A stretch of 64,000 bases of DNA, taken from NCBI GenBank assembly GCA_035527845.1, contig DATKZT010000086.1, positions 42,226 to 106,225 on the forward strand. The letters are read 5' to 3'. A model generated the notes under the pieces. The model did no database searches. It saw nothing but the letters and a program-made list of their open reading frames with translations, and had not been told where the DNA came from. Shown piece by piece: positions 47,201-62,200 of the stretch. The number at the start of each line of letters is the position of its first letter. Positions within the stretch are counted from its first letter, which is position 1. The DNA is from JAUWKC01 sp035527845 (lineage in GTDB: Bacteria > Planctomycetota > Phycisphaerae > Sedimentisphaerales > Anaerobacaceae). Both the position numbers and the translations under genes were made by a program.

Positions 47201-50200
47201 TTTACGCTGTATCTCCACTGGTCGGTGTCGTTGGGATTGTCGGGCGACAGACCGCCATATCCTCCCCTGGCGTATTCTTCCGAACCACCGTTGCCGCCGT
47301 TGCCGGCATTACCTCCGATGGCTCTGCAGTTCTCGACGGTGCAGTCAATAAATGTCGCGGTGGAGTCCTGGAAGCAGAAGATGCCTGCGCCGAGAACACG
47401 GCCCGGCACTCCTCCGTCTCCACCATCTGCATCGTTTTGTCCGTTGCCGCCGTTGCCGGCGTTACCACCGGTGGCGGTGCAGCCCCTGACGGTGACTTTG
47501 TGGAAGAACGGCTCGCCTGAAGCGACGCAAATACCTGCGCCCAGAGCGGCGCCGCCGGCGCCGCCGCGGCCGCCGGCGCCGTAGATGGCGCCATTGCCGC
47601 CGTCGGTGCCGCCGCCGCCGATGACGCGGCAGTTCTCGACAAGCACGTTAGTGATGATGGGCTCGCCATCTGCGATAAAGATACCTGCACCTGCAGCGAG
47701 CCCGCCGTCGCCTCCGGCGCCGCCGGTCTGTCCGCTTACCTGTCCAGGCAGGCTGGTTCCAGCCTGTCCTCCTCTTCTTATGCAGTTCTTGACCACGCAG
47801 TTTGCCACGATATGGTCGCCGCTGATTATGATTCCGCCGCCGATGCTCGCACCCGGCGTCTGACCCTGCAGGTCGTTCGCATCTATTGCGTCGTCACCAG
47901 CGATGACGTAAATATCGGAGTTCATAATGGTCAGACCGTTGAGAACGACGGTTCCACCGAGTTCACCGAGGAGCACGAAGCCGCCGACATGTTCGCCCTG
48001 GTCGCCGTTGCAGTCGATTACCGTGGCGGCGACGACCTGCGGGTCATCCGGATTGGTGCTCGTGATGGTAATATTCTTGTCAATGATGAACCCTGTTCCG
48101 ACATGGGTTCCGCTGTGGACGATGACAGTGTCACCGTTTTGTGCGTCCTCGACGGCCTCCTGGACGGTCATGTAGGCGGCGGTCGGCACTTCGAGAGTCC
48201 GGCGGATATCCGGCTCGAACTCGACGGTGACGGTTCGGTCGCCCCTCATTCTTATGGTATTTTCGTTTGTGTTCCAGGATGGGTCGTTATCGGTGCCGGT
48301 CCAGCTTCTGACGCGATAACCGTCATCCGGCTCGGCAAACAGATAGAAGAAGGGGCCGAAATACACGCCACAGGTGCCGGCAAGACACGGGTCGGTGCAA
48401 ACGCTGACGGTTCCACGGCCTATTGTCTCAATGGTCAGCCAGTACGGAGTGACATCATAATGATAGCCGAGGTCGGGCTTGCCTTCGTCAAGCTCATGGT
48501 CGGTCCTGGTAGTAAGATAGTCGCCGAGGTCGGTGATATTTCCGATTCCCCAGTCAACAGCGGGGCTGTCACTGGTCTGACCGGCGAGGACCTGGCTGAG
48601 ATAGAACTCACCGAGGGGCCCGTCGGCAAATCGAGGAGAATCGGCGCCGAAGTTCTTCCCGGCGTCGGGAACGGGGCCGAAGATGAGTGTTTCATCACCG
48701 TTGTAGTAATCACCATCCCTGTTATCGGCAAAGAGGTTGTGACTGAGGTTGACATCGCTGACGGCGGTTTCGTATATAGCGACACCGACGCTTCTATGGA
48801 AGATACAGTTCGTGACAGTGGCGGCATGGCTCACATCCGAGTCGTAGTAGAGGCTGCCTCCTTCTCTGCCGGGCCAGTCAAGCGAGCGAGATCTGTTATC
48901 ACTGAAGGTGCAGTTGATAATCCTTGGGTCGGCCCTCAGGAAGCTTGCAACGGCCCCGCCGGCGCCCTCGGCAAAGTTGCCGACAAACAGGCAATTGCGG
49001 ACGCTTGGCCGAGAGATGCCAATAAATGCGACTGCGCCGCCGACACTGTCACTGGCGTTGTCGATCATTTCGGAGTTGATGAGGTTCAAAGAGCTGTTGA
49101 GTGTGACGATACCACCTCCGGTTCCGAGTCCGGCCTCAGAAACGGCGTAGTTCGCGCGAATACTGCTTCCGATGATGTTGACGACGGAGTCATCGGCATA
49201 GGTATTGCTCAAGTATACACCGCCGCCGGAGGCCGCCATATTGTTGAAGATGGAGCAGTGGACGAGATTGGCATCGCATTCGTGGAAGAATATAGCGCCG
49301 CCGATATCGTCCGCGGCATTGGCATAGAAAATGGTCCTTTCCATGGTAAGGTCGTCCCTGTTGGCCGGGTTCGGGTCGCCTCTTCCTCTGCAATAGAGTG
49401 CGCCGCCTCGCCCTTCGAAGCCGACCGGATCAACAGCAACATTGCGGTTGAAGATGCAGTCGATAAAGGAGAGATGTGCGAAAGTATTGCAATCAACCGC
49501 ACCGCCTCTTGTGGCGGAAATGTTCCCCGTGAAAGTGCATCTGTCGAAATCGGCGACAAAGTTGGCGTCCGAATGAATTGCGCCGCCGGCGCCTGCCTGA
49601 GCCGCATTCTCGACGAACAAGGTGTCAACGAAAACGCTGTCAGCGGTAACATTCGTCTGGCTCTTGCAGAAGTAAATAGCGCCGCCCGAGCTTACGGCCT
49701 CGTTCTCGTTGAACTGGCTGTCAGCAACAAAGACAACACAGTTGGGTTCGAGATAGACCGCGCCGCCATATCCGGCGGGGAAGTATTCGATGCCGCGGAC
49801 GCCGTTGGGACCTTCGACGCCGTTGTCGGGGTCGCCTTCGGGCCAGTCCTCAACAGGCCCGCCGGCGCCGCCGACGCCTGCTGCGCCTTGCCCGTAGGTA
49901 TTGGCGTTGAAGGAGCACTCACTCATTGCAAGTGTGACGTTGTGTGCGGCGTATATGGCGTTACCCTTGAACACACCAAATGCGCTGCCGCCGTTGCCGC
50001 CGGCGCCTCCGTCATTGAAAAGGTCTCCCGCCAGCAGACCGAGTCCCGCTTCAACGTCGACGTACCATCCGTCGCGTCCCATTCCGCCGTCGCCGCCGCT
50101 GCCTCCTGCGCCGCCGCTGACAACATTTTCATTGAACGTACAGCCGATAAGCACCGGCGCCGACATCTCATCACAATAGATGGCGCCGCCAAGACCTGTC

Positions 50201-53200
50201 CCGTTAGCATCTCCGCCGCTGCCTCCACGTCCGCCGGAATTGCTGCCGTACCACATATAGAAGACATCGGTCCACGGTCCGGTTCTATAGCCGGCCCCTC
50301 CGGCGCCGCCCATTCCTCCTCTGCCGCCGAAGGCCGAGTTATCTGTCATATTGCAGTCTTCAATGGTCGGACTGCTGTTATATCCGCAATATATGGCGCC
50401 TCCGCAGCCGTGGCCGACAGCATCACCACCTGCACCGCCGACGGGGCCCGGATATGTGTCAACATTGTAAGGAGGACTTAACGTGCCCTCCGGCGGGGAG
50501 TCAGGATAGTCGTCAGCGGTGTCTCCGTCTCCGCCGACCGGTCCGATTGCCCGACATTGTTCGATAATGCAACGGCGGATAACGGGGCTGGTGTTCTCTC
50601 CACAGTAGATTGCCCCTCCATAGCCGTTGCCGACGGCGCCGCCGCCGCTGTATGTGTTGGCGTCGTACAGATCTCTGGGCCGCGGGTTGTCGCTGCCGTC
50701 ATAGCCTCTGGGTCCCTCGACATATCCGTTTCTGATGGTGAAACCATCTATCACGGTGTTGGCATCCTCGCCGCTCTGGAAGATGAAGGCTCGGCCTGCC
50801 TGCTGACAGTCGATTATGGTTGCCTTTACGAAGTTCGGGTCATCGGGCCTGATTGACTTCAACGTTATCTTCTTGCCATTCAAGTCAATTCCGTCGGGGT
50901 TGCTGACATAATATACACCGGGCTCCACTGCAATGACGTCGCCCGAAGCAGCGTCCTGGACGGCCTCCTCAATGGTGTCGAAGTGCTCGGGCACAAAGAT
51001 TGTCCGGACGGCCTGGAAGGTGACGGTCACGGTCCTGTTGGAATACATAGTGGCTGTGTTGGTAAACGCAACAGAGGAGTCGTCGTCCGTGCCTTTCCAC
51101 TTGACCGTATAGCTGGTCGGGTCATTAGGCTGTGCCGTGAGCGAGACCACGGTGTACCTAAGGAATCGCCCGCCCAGCGGACAGCGGTTCGGATCATCAG
51201 GCCCATTTGCGTCAATGGGGTCAATCTCCACCGTACCGTGCTGTGCACCCTCAATTTTTACGCACAGGTTGTGCCAGATGCGCGGGGCATAGTGCACACC
51301 AAGGTCAAGTTGACCTTCATCTGGTCCGCCGTCGGTGCGTGTTGAATACTCGTGGAGGCCCAGATTCTCGGCGAGATCGCTTCCCACATCGAGGCAGGGG
51401 CTGTTTACGTCCTGTCCGGCGTCAATTTGACTCAGGAAGTAGTTGTGCCCGACGAAGCAGGGGTCTGTATCCAAATTGCCGGTCAGCCAGTTGAGAGTCC
51501 GTCCGGGCTCGACCCAGATGGCCTCCGGCGCCTGCCCACCCTGGATATCACAATAGGAGACGGTGAGCTCGGCGGGCCTCTGGATATAGTTCGGGTCGGC
51601 ATCGCTGCCAAGAGCAATCTGATTGCCGTTGGTTCCGCTGTTACCCCAAAGGATACTATTAATCAAGTTGGTAACGCTCTCATAGGAGCAGGCTAGGCCG
51701 CCTCCTCTGCCGTGCTTGTCGCCGGGTCGGTCGAAGGCGAGGTTGTGTGCGATGGTGCAGCTTGTAATGGTTGGCCTGACGAACCAATAGGAGACCACGC
51801 CTCCGCCGTCGAGAACGGCTGAGTTTCCTTTAACCAGACAGTTCCTAAGTATGGGCCAACTGGTTCCTCCGCCGAGATACACTCCGCCGCCTGAGCCTGA
51901 TGCGGTGTTGTCGGTCACGAAGCAGTCTTCTATTACCGCCTCGGAGCCCCAGCAGAAGATTCCGCCGCCGCCGCCATAGAAGTAGTCGCCGAATTGTGGA
52001 CCATAATCGAAACCAATCCAGAATCCTCTGGCCCGGTTGCGATTTATGGCACAGCCTTTTATTCTTGGGGCGCCCTCGTTCCAGAACAGACCGCCACCGT
52101 GGTCGGCGAGATTGTCGCTTATGACACAGTCAAGGACGGTCACGCTGGGCAGGTTCGGGTCCTCGGACTCATCTCCACGCCAGCAGATAGCACCGCCGAA
52201 CGTGGCCTGGTTGCTATTGAAGGTGCTATTGGTGATTGTTGCGCTGTCGGCCTGGTCCCAGTACAGCGCGCCGCCGGAGGCGAAATATCCGTATGCGGCA
52301 TTTCGGACAAAGTTGGAGTCGCTGATAACGAGCGAACGGACGTACGGCAGGAACACGGCGCCGCCCTCGTCAGCGGCATAACTATCGCTGAAGTCACAAC
52401 GACGGATCGTCACCTGACAGCTTCGTCCGAAGTGCAAGGCGCCGCCATCGCTGCCCTGAGCGCGATTGCCTGCGTAGTTGCAGTCAGTAAGCTCTGCTGC
52501 GCTGAAGTCGCCGAAGTGCTGTGCGCCTCCGTAACTCGATGCTGAAACGTTGTTAATGAAGTTACAGTCAGTGACAGTAGCGGTGCAGTAGGGCTCGTAG
52601 TACTCGGCGCCTACGACGGCCGGCCCGCCGCTGGTATCGGTCATGTTGCCGCTGATCTCGCACTTGGTAAGCCGAACTTCGCATCCGAAGTCGTAATAAT
52701 TGCCGCCCACGAAGCTCAGAGTTGAGCTTCCGGAGCTCTCGCCGGCATTGCCCACCGGGGCGCCGTCGACGCTGGCGGCGTTGGTGCCGCCTAATCCGCC
52801 GGGCCAGCTATTTGTCGTGACAAGGGTGTCGGCTTCATTATCTGTAATGCTGGCGTCCGAGACGTCAATTGTGCTTCTTCGACCACAGTATATGGCGCCG
52901 GCCCACGACACGGTACCATTACGGCCTCCGGCGCCGCCGTCTCCGCCTCGAGCGCCATCGGCGTTCACCTCAGACGCAACACCGTTTCCGCCGGCGCCGC
53001 CGACATTACCCTCTCCCTGCAAGGTGCTGCATCCTTTGACTACGCATCTGTTAATTGTCACGCGGCAGTCGTTTCCAAAGTACATTGCACCGCCGTAAGC
53101 GTTCCCACCGTCCCCGGCAATTCCGCCCGCGCCTCCACCGACGGTATCCAAAGGCGAGCCAGCAGGTCGGACGCCGTCGCCGCCCCTGCCGCCTGCGCCG

Positions 53201-56200
53201 CCGTTGCCGCCGATAGCACGGCAGTTTGTAATTCTGCAATTACGGATGGTCGGGTTGCTTCCATCAGCAAAGTAGAACGCGCCTCCGTAGCCGTCGCCGC
53301 CCCTGCCGCCGTCGCCGCCGGGCCTGCCGGCCAAAAGCGCGCTGCCTGCGCCGTCTGCACCGCTGCCTCCGAATTGGCCGCGTGCGATACAGTCGCGGAT
53401 AACGCAATTCGAAATAGTCGGGCTGCTGGGGCCGAAGCTGATGATGGCGCCGCCGAAGGCGTCTTGGCCCGGAAGACCCGGGAAGCCCGAGGGCGCCCTT
53501 ACCGCGGAATTGCCGCTGGCATCGCCGTTGATGATGGTCAAGCCGTCAATCACGGCGTCAGGACCTTCACCGCCTCTGAAGATAAAGGCAGGCCCGCCGC
53601 CGCCACAATCGATAATGGTTGCGGCAACCACACACGGGTCATCGGGATTAACACTGGCGATGGTTATCGACCTTCCATCAAAGTCAAGACTGTGCTCATT
53701 GTGGACGTCGGCAGCAAGAACGATGCGGTCGCCGCTATTGACGGTGTAGGTTCCGTCGGTCTCTGTGGCAGTCAGAGCTGCTCCGACAGAGCCGAAGTCG
53801 GCCGGGATGTGGAAGGTCTGCGCCGGTTCAAACTCGACAACGAAAGACAGCCTGGAATTCATCAAGACTTCCAGGGTGCTGCTGGTGGATATCAGCAGAT
53901 TGTTTCTATCATACCACCCGCGGACGCGATAGCCCGGTTCGGGCTCTGCGGTCAGGGTGACCAGCATACCGGCGTAGAAGGTGTAAGAGCACATGGAGGC
54001 GTCGCAAACGACCGGCTCGACGGACTCCGGTCTCGGGTCGCACATGCCGTGCCCGGTGACGACATTCACATCCAATCGGAAGGTGTCTGTTGAGTAGTGA
54101 TAGCCCATGTCGACCCTACCGACATCGTTGGCGCCACACGTGCAGGTAGTGTAGCTATCCATCGCAATGTTGGGGTCATCTGCGAAACCGCTTCCGGCAT
54201 CGACACAGAGACTGGTCACATTCTGGTCGGGAGCCTGGCTGAGATAGTAGAATCCGACGTAGTTGGCATCGTACTTGGAGGCAAACTCGGGATCCACGTT
54301 GATATTGTTGCAGTACCAGTTCAATCGTCCCTGGTCCTCCACGAAGACGGCGCAGGGGTCGATCAAGCTGTTGTCGATGAGGTTGCCCGGGTCGGCCTGG
54401 CAGTTGGGATCATCATCAGGATTTCCCCATCCTTCCACAAGGCTGTAGGAAACGGTAAGCTCAGCGGGCCTCGGTGAGGCATTGGGATCGAGGACGCCTC
54501 CGAGTGCGATTTGGCTGCCGCCGAGAGAGGCGTTGCCCCAGAGAATACTGTCGATAAGCGTGATGTTGCTCTCGTAGAACCCGGCCAAGCCGCCGCCTCG
54601 TCCTCTGCGGTATGCTTGCGGGTCGTAGAGCAGCGTATCATAGACGATGTTGTCGACAATGGTGCAGTTTGAGATGGTGGGCCTGACGGACCAGTACGCA
54701 ACAATACCACCGCCGTCGGCGACGGCCGAGTTTCTCTCAACGAGGCAGTTGTTCAGCATCGGTTTTCCGTCGCCGCCGAAGTAGGCGCCTCCGCCTGAGC
54801 CAAGAGTTGAATTGCGCGTGATGTGACAATTGACAATAGTTGGGTCACTCGACCAGCAGAAGATACCACCTCCACCGCCGTAAATGTTCTCACCAGTGAC
54901 CGAGAAGAACATTCCCTCGGACTCATTACCCATAATGAAGGTGTTCTCGATGGTGGGAGCACCGTCAATCCAGAACAGACCTCCGCCGTGGCTGGTTGCC
55001 TTATTGTCCTTGATGCTGCATCCGGAAATTATCACGTCTGAAGCGGCGGCCTCGGTCATTCCGTACCAGTGCAATCCACCACCGAACGCAGCTTGATTAC
55101 CGACAAAGGTGGTAGTGCTGATTTCAATGGTGCTTGCCTCCTGCCAGAAGAATACCGCGCCTCCTCGACCGGTGTTGACATCGGCCATGTTATCGGTGAA
55201 ACTCGAGTCGCTCATCTGCAGCGAGCAGCCCGTCTGCAGGAAGACTCCGCCGCCATTGCCACCGGCCAGGTTGCGGGCAAACCCACAGTCATAGATGTTG
55301 ATGAAGCATGAGGTTCCGAAGCTCTGTGCGCCGCCGCTGGCGCCTGCAAAATTGTTGAAGTAGTTACACTTGTTGACATCAGCGACGCAGAACTCACCAA
55401 AGTATTGAGCGCCGCCGCTGCCGCCGGTACCTGCGGAATTGTAAGCGAACTGGCAGTCATAAAGCAGGATGGTGCAGTTGGGCTCATAGTATTCGGCGCC
55501 GCCTCTGTCTGTCGCGATGTTGTAGGTGAGGTCACAACCGGTCATTTCCACCTGGCAGCCCAGGCCATAGTAGTTTCCGCCAACCCAGGCGTCGGTTGAG
55601 CTTATCATGGTGGCCCCCGGCGTACCCCAGAGGGAGAAGTCTTCCGGTGTGCCCACGTTGATACCGCCGTTGCCGCCGGGCCAGACGTCGAGTGTGACGA
55701 GGTCGTTAGCCATATTATTTGTGATGCGAGTGTCGCTAACGGCAACCTTACATTTAGGCCCGTAGTGGACGGCGCCATAATGGGATTGGGGTCCATTAAG
55801 GCCTCCGCTGCCGCCGTTTCCTCCCAAGGCCAGGGCGTTCAAGCCGTTGCCGCCGTCGCCGCCGAGGTTGCCCTCACCCTGGGTGGTATCGCAGTCTTGA
55901 ATTATGCAGTTTTGTATTGTGACGTCGCAATCATTCTCGAAGTACATTGCGCCGCCATAGGCGCTGCCGCCGGTTCCGGCATTGCCTCCATTACCTCCAC
56001 CGGGCATGGGGTCTGGTACCTCAGGTGGGAACTTGTAACCGTCGCCGCCTCGGCCTCCTGCGCCGGCGTTTCCGCCGACTGCGCGGCAACCGATGAACTT
56101 GCAGGCCCGAATGGTCGGAGCGCTGCCGGGTGCAAAGTAAAGTGCGCCGCCGTAGCCATTGCCGCCGAAGGCACCGTTACCACCGTTGCCCCCTGCCTGC

Positions 56201-59200
56201 GGCGCGTACGGCGGTGATTCCGGAGCGGTAAGCCCGTCCACCCCGTCGCCGCCAAAGCGACCGCGCGCCATGCAGTTGACGAAGACACAGTTAAGGATAG
56301 TCGGACTGCTGGATCCAAAACTGGCAATAGCGCCGCCATAAGCGTCCTCACCCGGGACGCCGGCCGCGCCGTCGAGGCCGAATGGGAAAACATAGGGATA
56401 TGGAATAAGCGGCTGATGGGGAACCGCCGAGGAGCCAACGGCGTCACCATTCATAATGGTAATGCCCTCAATGACGGCGCCTCGTCCTCCCTCTCCGCCG
56501 CGGAAGATAAAGGCACGTCCTGCGCCGCCGCAGTTGATAATGGTATTGGCTACGGCGTACGGATCGTCTGGCTTCTCGCTGACAATGGTAATAGACCTTC
56601 CGGCGAGGTCGAGATCATGTTCGTTGTAGGTGCGCATGGACAGAATGATGGTGTCGCCGCTGCGCACGGTCCGACTGCCGTCAGGCTGCGTGGCGGTCAG
56701 GGCCGTATTGATGTCGGGGAATTGAGCCGGAATGAGGAAGCTCTTGGCGACCTCGAACTCGACGTATACGGTCTTGTCGGAGTCCATGGTGACATAATTT
56801 CGAGAGGCAACCGAATTATTATCATCGGTTCCAATCCATCCCTTGATGCGGTAACCCTGACAGGGGTCTGCAGTAACCATTGCGATATCACCCGGATAGA
56901 ATAACCACGTTTCGGGCTCGATTGTGCCGTGAATTCCGGGGTCGCTGGGGTTTTCCATTACCAGCGCGGTCAGTCGGTACTTGCCGATGCCATAGTGGTA
57001 ACCGATGTCGACCGGGCCGGAATCGGGCAAGCGGTCCGTCCGGGTGCTATAGTCGTGCATGCCGAGCACACTGGCGAGGTCGCTTCCGGCATCGATGCAG
57101 GGGCTGTTGGCGTCCTGGAGCGGCCAGTGGCTCAGATAATAGTTGCTTCGCGGGCTGAATACATGCAGCGGCCCTTCGGTGAATAACGGCTCTGCATCGA
57201 TGTTTCCGGCGCCCCATACGAGGGTGCATTCGGGGCCTACGAAAACGGCGGGCTGTCCGCCATAGACGTCGCAGTATGATACCACAAGGCGCGTGGACTG
57301 CGGATAATCAACATCGTCGGACATAGCAAGCTGGGCGCCCTTGCTGGCGGTATTATCCCAAATTATGGAATTTATGACCTCGGCATTGCTTCCGTAGGCG
57401 CAGTGGAGACCTCCACCGACGCCGCTTGCCAACTGTCCTATGGCGCGGTTGTTGACTATGGTACAATTGGAGATCCTGGGCTCAGCCTTCCAATTGCTGG
57501 ATATACCGCCTCCATCTCTGACGCCTATATTGTCTGCAATCAGGCAGTTTCTGATGATCGTTTGCACTCCACCGGGGACGGTATCGGGCTTGCCGAGGAG
57601 GTAGAGACCGCCGCCTGACTTGTCGGCCCAGTTGTACTGAACGATAGAGTCAGCCAGTTCGGTGTCGTTAACGAAGACATACAAACCGCCGCCCTCGCCG
57701 CCGCCTGCGGCCACATTAGCGGCGATGTTTGAAGCGGTTATCTTGGTCCAGCCGCCAAACAATGCCAGGCCGCCGCCCTTGTTTGCAAGGTTGTCGAGCA
57801 CGTGTGAACTGTTGATAGTCAAGCCTGCATTTGCCAGATAGATGCCGCCTCCGAAGCCGCTGTAAACGCTGTTATGAGCGACATTGCAGTCCTGCAGAAT
57901 GGTCTCGAGCGTATCCCTTGCGACGAGGCCGCCGCCGTAGCCGGAGTAAGGCATTACCTGGTACATGTTGGGCTCAAGGCCGGGATTGCTCGGGTGACCA
58001 GCAACGGCGTTGGGGTCATTGGGGTCGTAGCCGCTATTTGGATCGTTGGGGTCAAGCACTCCAAAGACGCCACTGTGATCTTCAACGGTGTTGTTGACTA
58101 TGTCACATCTGACAAAGGAGGCACGTGAGCCTGCCGCACAATATACTCCGCCGCCGGAGCCGGGTATATCCTGGTGCAGAATAGGTTTCTCTTGGCCGTA
58201 TACGACGCTTCCTTGTCCTCCGATGCCTGCAAGACCTCCGTCGGCATAGCCGTTGCTGATGGTGCATTCAACGAATGTCGGTTTACTGTCGGAGGCACAG
58301 TAGACGCCCCCGCCGTGGCCGCTGTAGTACCAGGGCCCGGCTGCATATCCCCAGTGCTCCCACAGCTCACCATCGACCTTGAAGGTCCTGTCCTGATAGT
58401 ACCACCTGTACCAGTACCAAGACGGGTAATAGTAGTAGGCGGCATAACCCTGGTCGCTGTAGTACCAGTAGTCGTACTCTCCGGAGGTGCTCCATCCGCC
58501 GCCGTATCCGCCGTAGTAGCCGCCGCTACCGCCGTTGCCGGCGTTGCCGCCAATAGCCTGGCAGTTATCAATGGTGCAGTTCTTGATGGTTGGCGTGCTT
58601 GCGGAAGCACAGTAAATGCCGCCTCCGTATGCGAAGCCCGGCCATCCGCCCCTTCCGCCGGCATAGCCGAAGTCGCCGGCGCCGCCGCCATCACCACCGT
58701 TACCTCCGATGACGCGGCAGTTTGCTATCTGGCAATTAACAATTGTCGGGCTGCACTTGGGCCCAATGTAGATGGCGCCGCCCTGAGCCGAGCCGCCATT
58801 ACCTCCGGCGTAGCCGTTGTAGCCAATTCCTACGGTCCATCCCCACCAGCCGCCGACTCCGTAGATGGCCGCATCGGTGATCACACAATTCGTAATGACG
58901 GGGCTGGCAGCCTGATCAATGTATATTGCGCCGCCGCCGTAGCCCCACGCAGTCTGATAGGGGTCCGATCCGTAGTAGGGGTCCCAATAAATCACATCGT
59001 ATCTGTAATTATCCAGCCAATATCCTCCATATCCGCCCCTTGCCCCGGTAATGGTGAGGCCTTTCAAGACGGAGCTTCCGGAGCTTCGTCCGAAATAGAA
59101 GCCTCCGGAGCCGGTCCACTGGCCCGGGTACTCGAATGTTTCTGCCAGGGAGCAATCGATAATGGTGCTGGCCACACAATTGGGGTCATCGGGATGTGCG

Positions 59201-62200
59201 CTTGTAATCATGACCACCTTGTCGACGACGTAGAATCCACCCCAGGGCCAGACACCCTCGCTTAGAATGATTACGTCACCATCCGCGGCAGCGTTGATTG
59301 CGGCCTGGAGGTCGGCATACTGGTCGGGACCGTCGCCTGGCACGGTAAAGGTGCGATTATGTGCAAATTCGAACTCGACGGTGACGTTCTTGTCAGAATC
59401 CATCGTAACGATGTTGGTGCGTTCGGCAGGCTGACCGTAATCGGTGCCGGTCCACCTCCTGACCCTGTATCCGCGCTCCGGCACAGCAAGTACCGTCACC
59501 ACGGAGGATTCGGGATAAGTCCTGCTGAGCGGCGCGACAAAACCGTGACCGCCAATGACGGCAGTATTGAGGCGGAAGTGGAATCGACGATGGTGGTAGC
59601 CCATATCGATTTGACCCACATCGAAGAAGTTATCAGTGCGTGTAGTCAACAGGTTGAAGCCGTGGGCCAATGCTGGCTCGCTGCCGCTGTTAATACACTG
59701 ACTGTCTGCTGACTGCCCCGCACCAATATGGCTCAGGTAGTAATCGCCGACGAAGCACGGGTCGGTATCGATGCAGCCCAGCCCAAACCAGGTCTGGCCC
59801 GTGCCGTTCTGGACATCGCAATAGGAGACCTCAGCAGCGCCTCCAGCGTCGAGGCCGATCTGAGCGGAATTGCCATCGGCGGTATTGGCCCAGATGATAC
59901 TGTCGATAACGGCGACGTTGCTGTCGTTTGTGCTGAACAGGGCCCCGCCCTGGCCGGAAGCCGAATTGTCGGTGAAGGTACAGTTGCTTATCGTGGGCCT
60001 GCACGCCAGGTCGACATAGATACCGCCGCCGTCGTGGCCGGTCCAGTTGCCGGTGACGAGGCAGTTGCTCAAGACAGGCATACGACCTGTGCCTCCGAGG
60101 TAGCCGGCAGCGCCGAAGCCGGCGGGCGCATTGTTGTCTGCAATGACGCAGTTCTCTATGGCAGCAGAGGAGCTGATGCAGTAGAAGCCGCCGCCTGTGG
60201 CGTATTTCCCTTCGGCGGCATTTCCGCTGATGGTACAGTCAGTTACAGTCAGGAGGTCGCCGCTCCAGCACAATCCTCCGCCTCTCTTGGCCGCGTTGTT
60301 ACTGATGGCGCAGTTGGCGATGACGGACGAAGGCACATCAGCATCCGAGAAGTAGACCGCGCCGCCGGCGCCCATAATGGCCTTGTTTCCGGCAAGTGCG
60401 GAATTGTTGAGGTTCAGCAGACTATGTGCGCCGCAATACAGTCCGGCGCCCGAATCATTGGCATCGTTGCCCAGAATGAAGGCGTCGTTGATGTCGATGG
60501 TGCATCGTTGTCCGAGATACAAACCGCCGCCGCTGTCTGTGGACTCGTTTCGGAATATGCAGGTGCCGTTATTAACGTCGATGTGCGAACCGGCCGCGCA
60601 GTAAACGCCCCCGCCGTTACCACCGACGATATACTCGTCATACTGTCCATAGTAGTTACTGGAGTTGTAGTAGCGGCCTCGTTCGTAGTCTTTGACGCCG
60701 TTGATGTTTTCGCTGATGCAGCAGTTGCGGAGCGTCAGCCTGGAGTTTGTTCCGCAATATATAGCGCCGCCGTTGCCGCTGCCGGTGGGGCTTTCCTGCG
60801 TATCGGTGTAATAGTAGAGATTTCTACGCCGGTCTTCATTACCGATACGGTTGCCGGTGAAGACGCAGTCGGTGAGCATCGCAGTGCCCTGCGATGCACA
60901 GTACAATCCGGCGCCGTCACCGTAGTGGATGCTTGTCGGATAATAGACGTAGTAATAGTAGCCCCAATAAGGGTCGTAAGCGTAATATCCCGTATTGGGA
61001 TCGATGGAGTTGGGGTCCCAGGACCAATCCCATTTCTTTCCGCGGATGCGATTCTTGGTGAAGCTGCAGTCGTCGAATTCAGCGGCAGCGCCGGTGTCGA
61101 AATATGCGCCTGCTCCGTATCCTGTGCCGCCGACCCAGTAGAACATACCATAGTAATAGGACGGCCAATACCACCAGTACAGACCATAGTCGTAGTAATA
61201 GTCGACCCACATGATGTGGTCGTTGAAGAATTTGCTGTCATAACTGCGTAGGATGTCATCACTGTCCGATGCGATGTTTTCACTTATGGTACAGTTGACA
61301 AACCTGGGGCTGGAGTCTTTGGCGTAGACGCCGCCGCCGACGCCGTCTCCGATACCCATTCCTCGATAGCCATAAACCAGTCCGGCATAGCCGCCCATAC
61401 CGGCAACACCACCGATGGCACGGTTTCGGGTAATCGTGCAATTCTCGAAGGTGGGATTGCTGTTGTTCAGGCAGGCGACGGCGCCGCCATATCCGGTTCC
61501 CTCGCCATCTCCGCCATACCCTCCATATATGGAGTAGCTATATCCCCCCTGTCCGCCGACGCCGCCGGCAGCCATGCAATTTGTGATTGTGCAGTTGATA
61601 AAGGTGGGGCTGCTGCCATTGGTGCAGAATATGCCGCCGCCCCAGGAGTCTCCCTTGCCGTATCCGCCGAAGCCGCCGTTGGGGTCAACTGCGTTGGGGT
61701 CGTTTGGATCGTTGGGGTCGCCGCCGCCGGTGTTGGGGTCTACTCCGGGCAGCCCAGCGGCGCCGACAGGCCCATGGACGTAGCCGTTCTTGATAATCAG
61801 GCCGGAGACCACAGCCTCGGCATCCTCGCGATTGTGGAAATAGAAGGCCCTGCCGTCTTTGCCGCAGTCGATGATGGCGGGGTCTTCGGCAAACAGGCTC
61901 CTCAAGGTAATGCTCTTGCCATGGAAATCTATGCCATTGCCGTCCGGTGGAGCATAGGTGCCTGCATAGACAAGGACGGTGTCGCCCGGCTCTGCTGCAT
62001 CCACACCCGCTTGAATCTTGGCGTAGGTCTCGCCCGGTCCGACGGTAATCATCTTTGGCAGCCTGAACTCGACGCGAATGGTTTCGTCTTGATCGATCAA
62101 GAGATCCAGGGTTCTGCGGACGGACAGGAGATTATTTGCGTCATCAAACCAGCCTCTTATGTAGTAGCCGGCGTCCGGGTATGCGGTGAGGGTTACGGTG

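Noticed and set aside
47812..50481. Long plus-strand frame of 889 codons opposite the giant protein
   Set aside because: The giant gene on the minus strand is stop-free and clearly structured. The antisense frame is low in hydrophobic patterning, full of Ala/Asp/Gly, and arises from repeated codons such as GAC, AAC and GGC.
58174..61251. Other long plus-strand frames (363 and 507 codons) in the same region
   Set aside because: Same cause: antisense readings of repetitive beta-helix coding DNA, with no family features.
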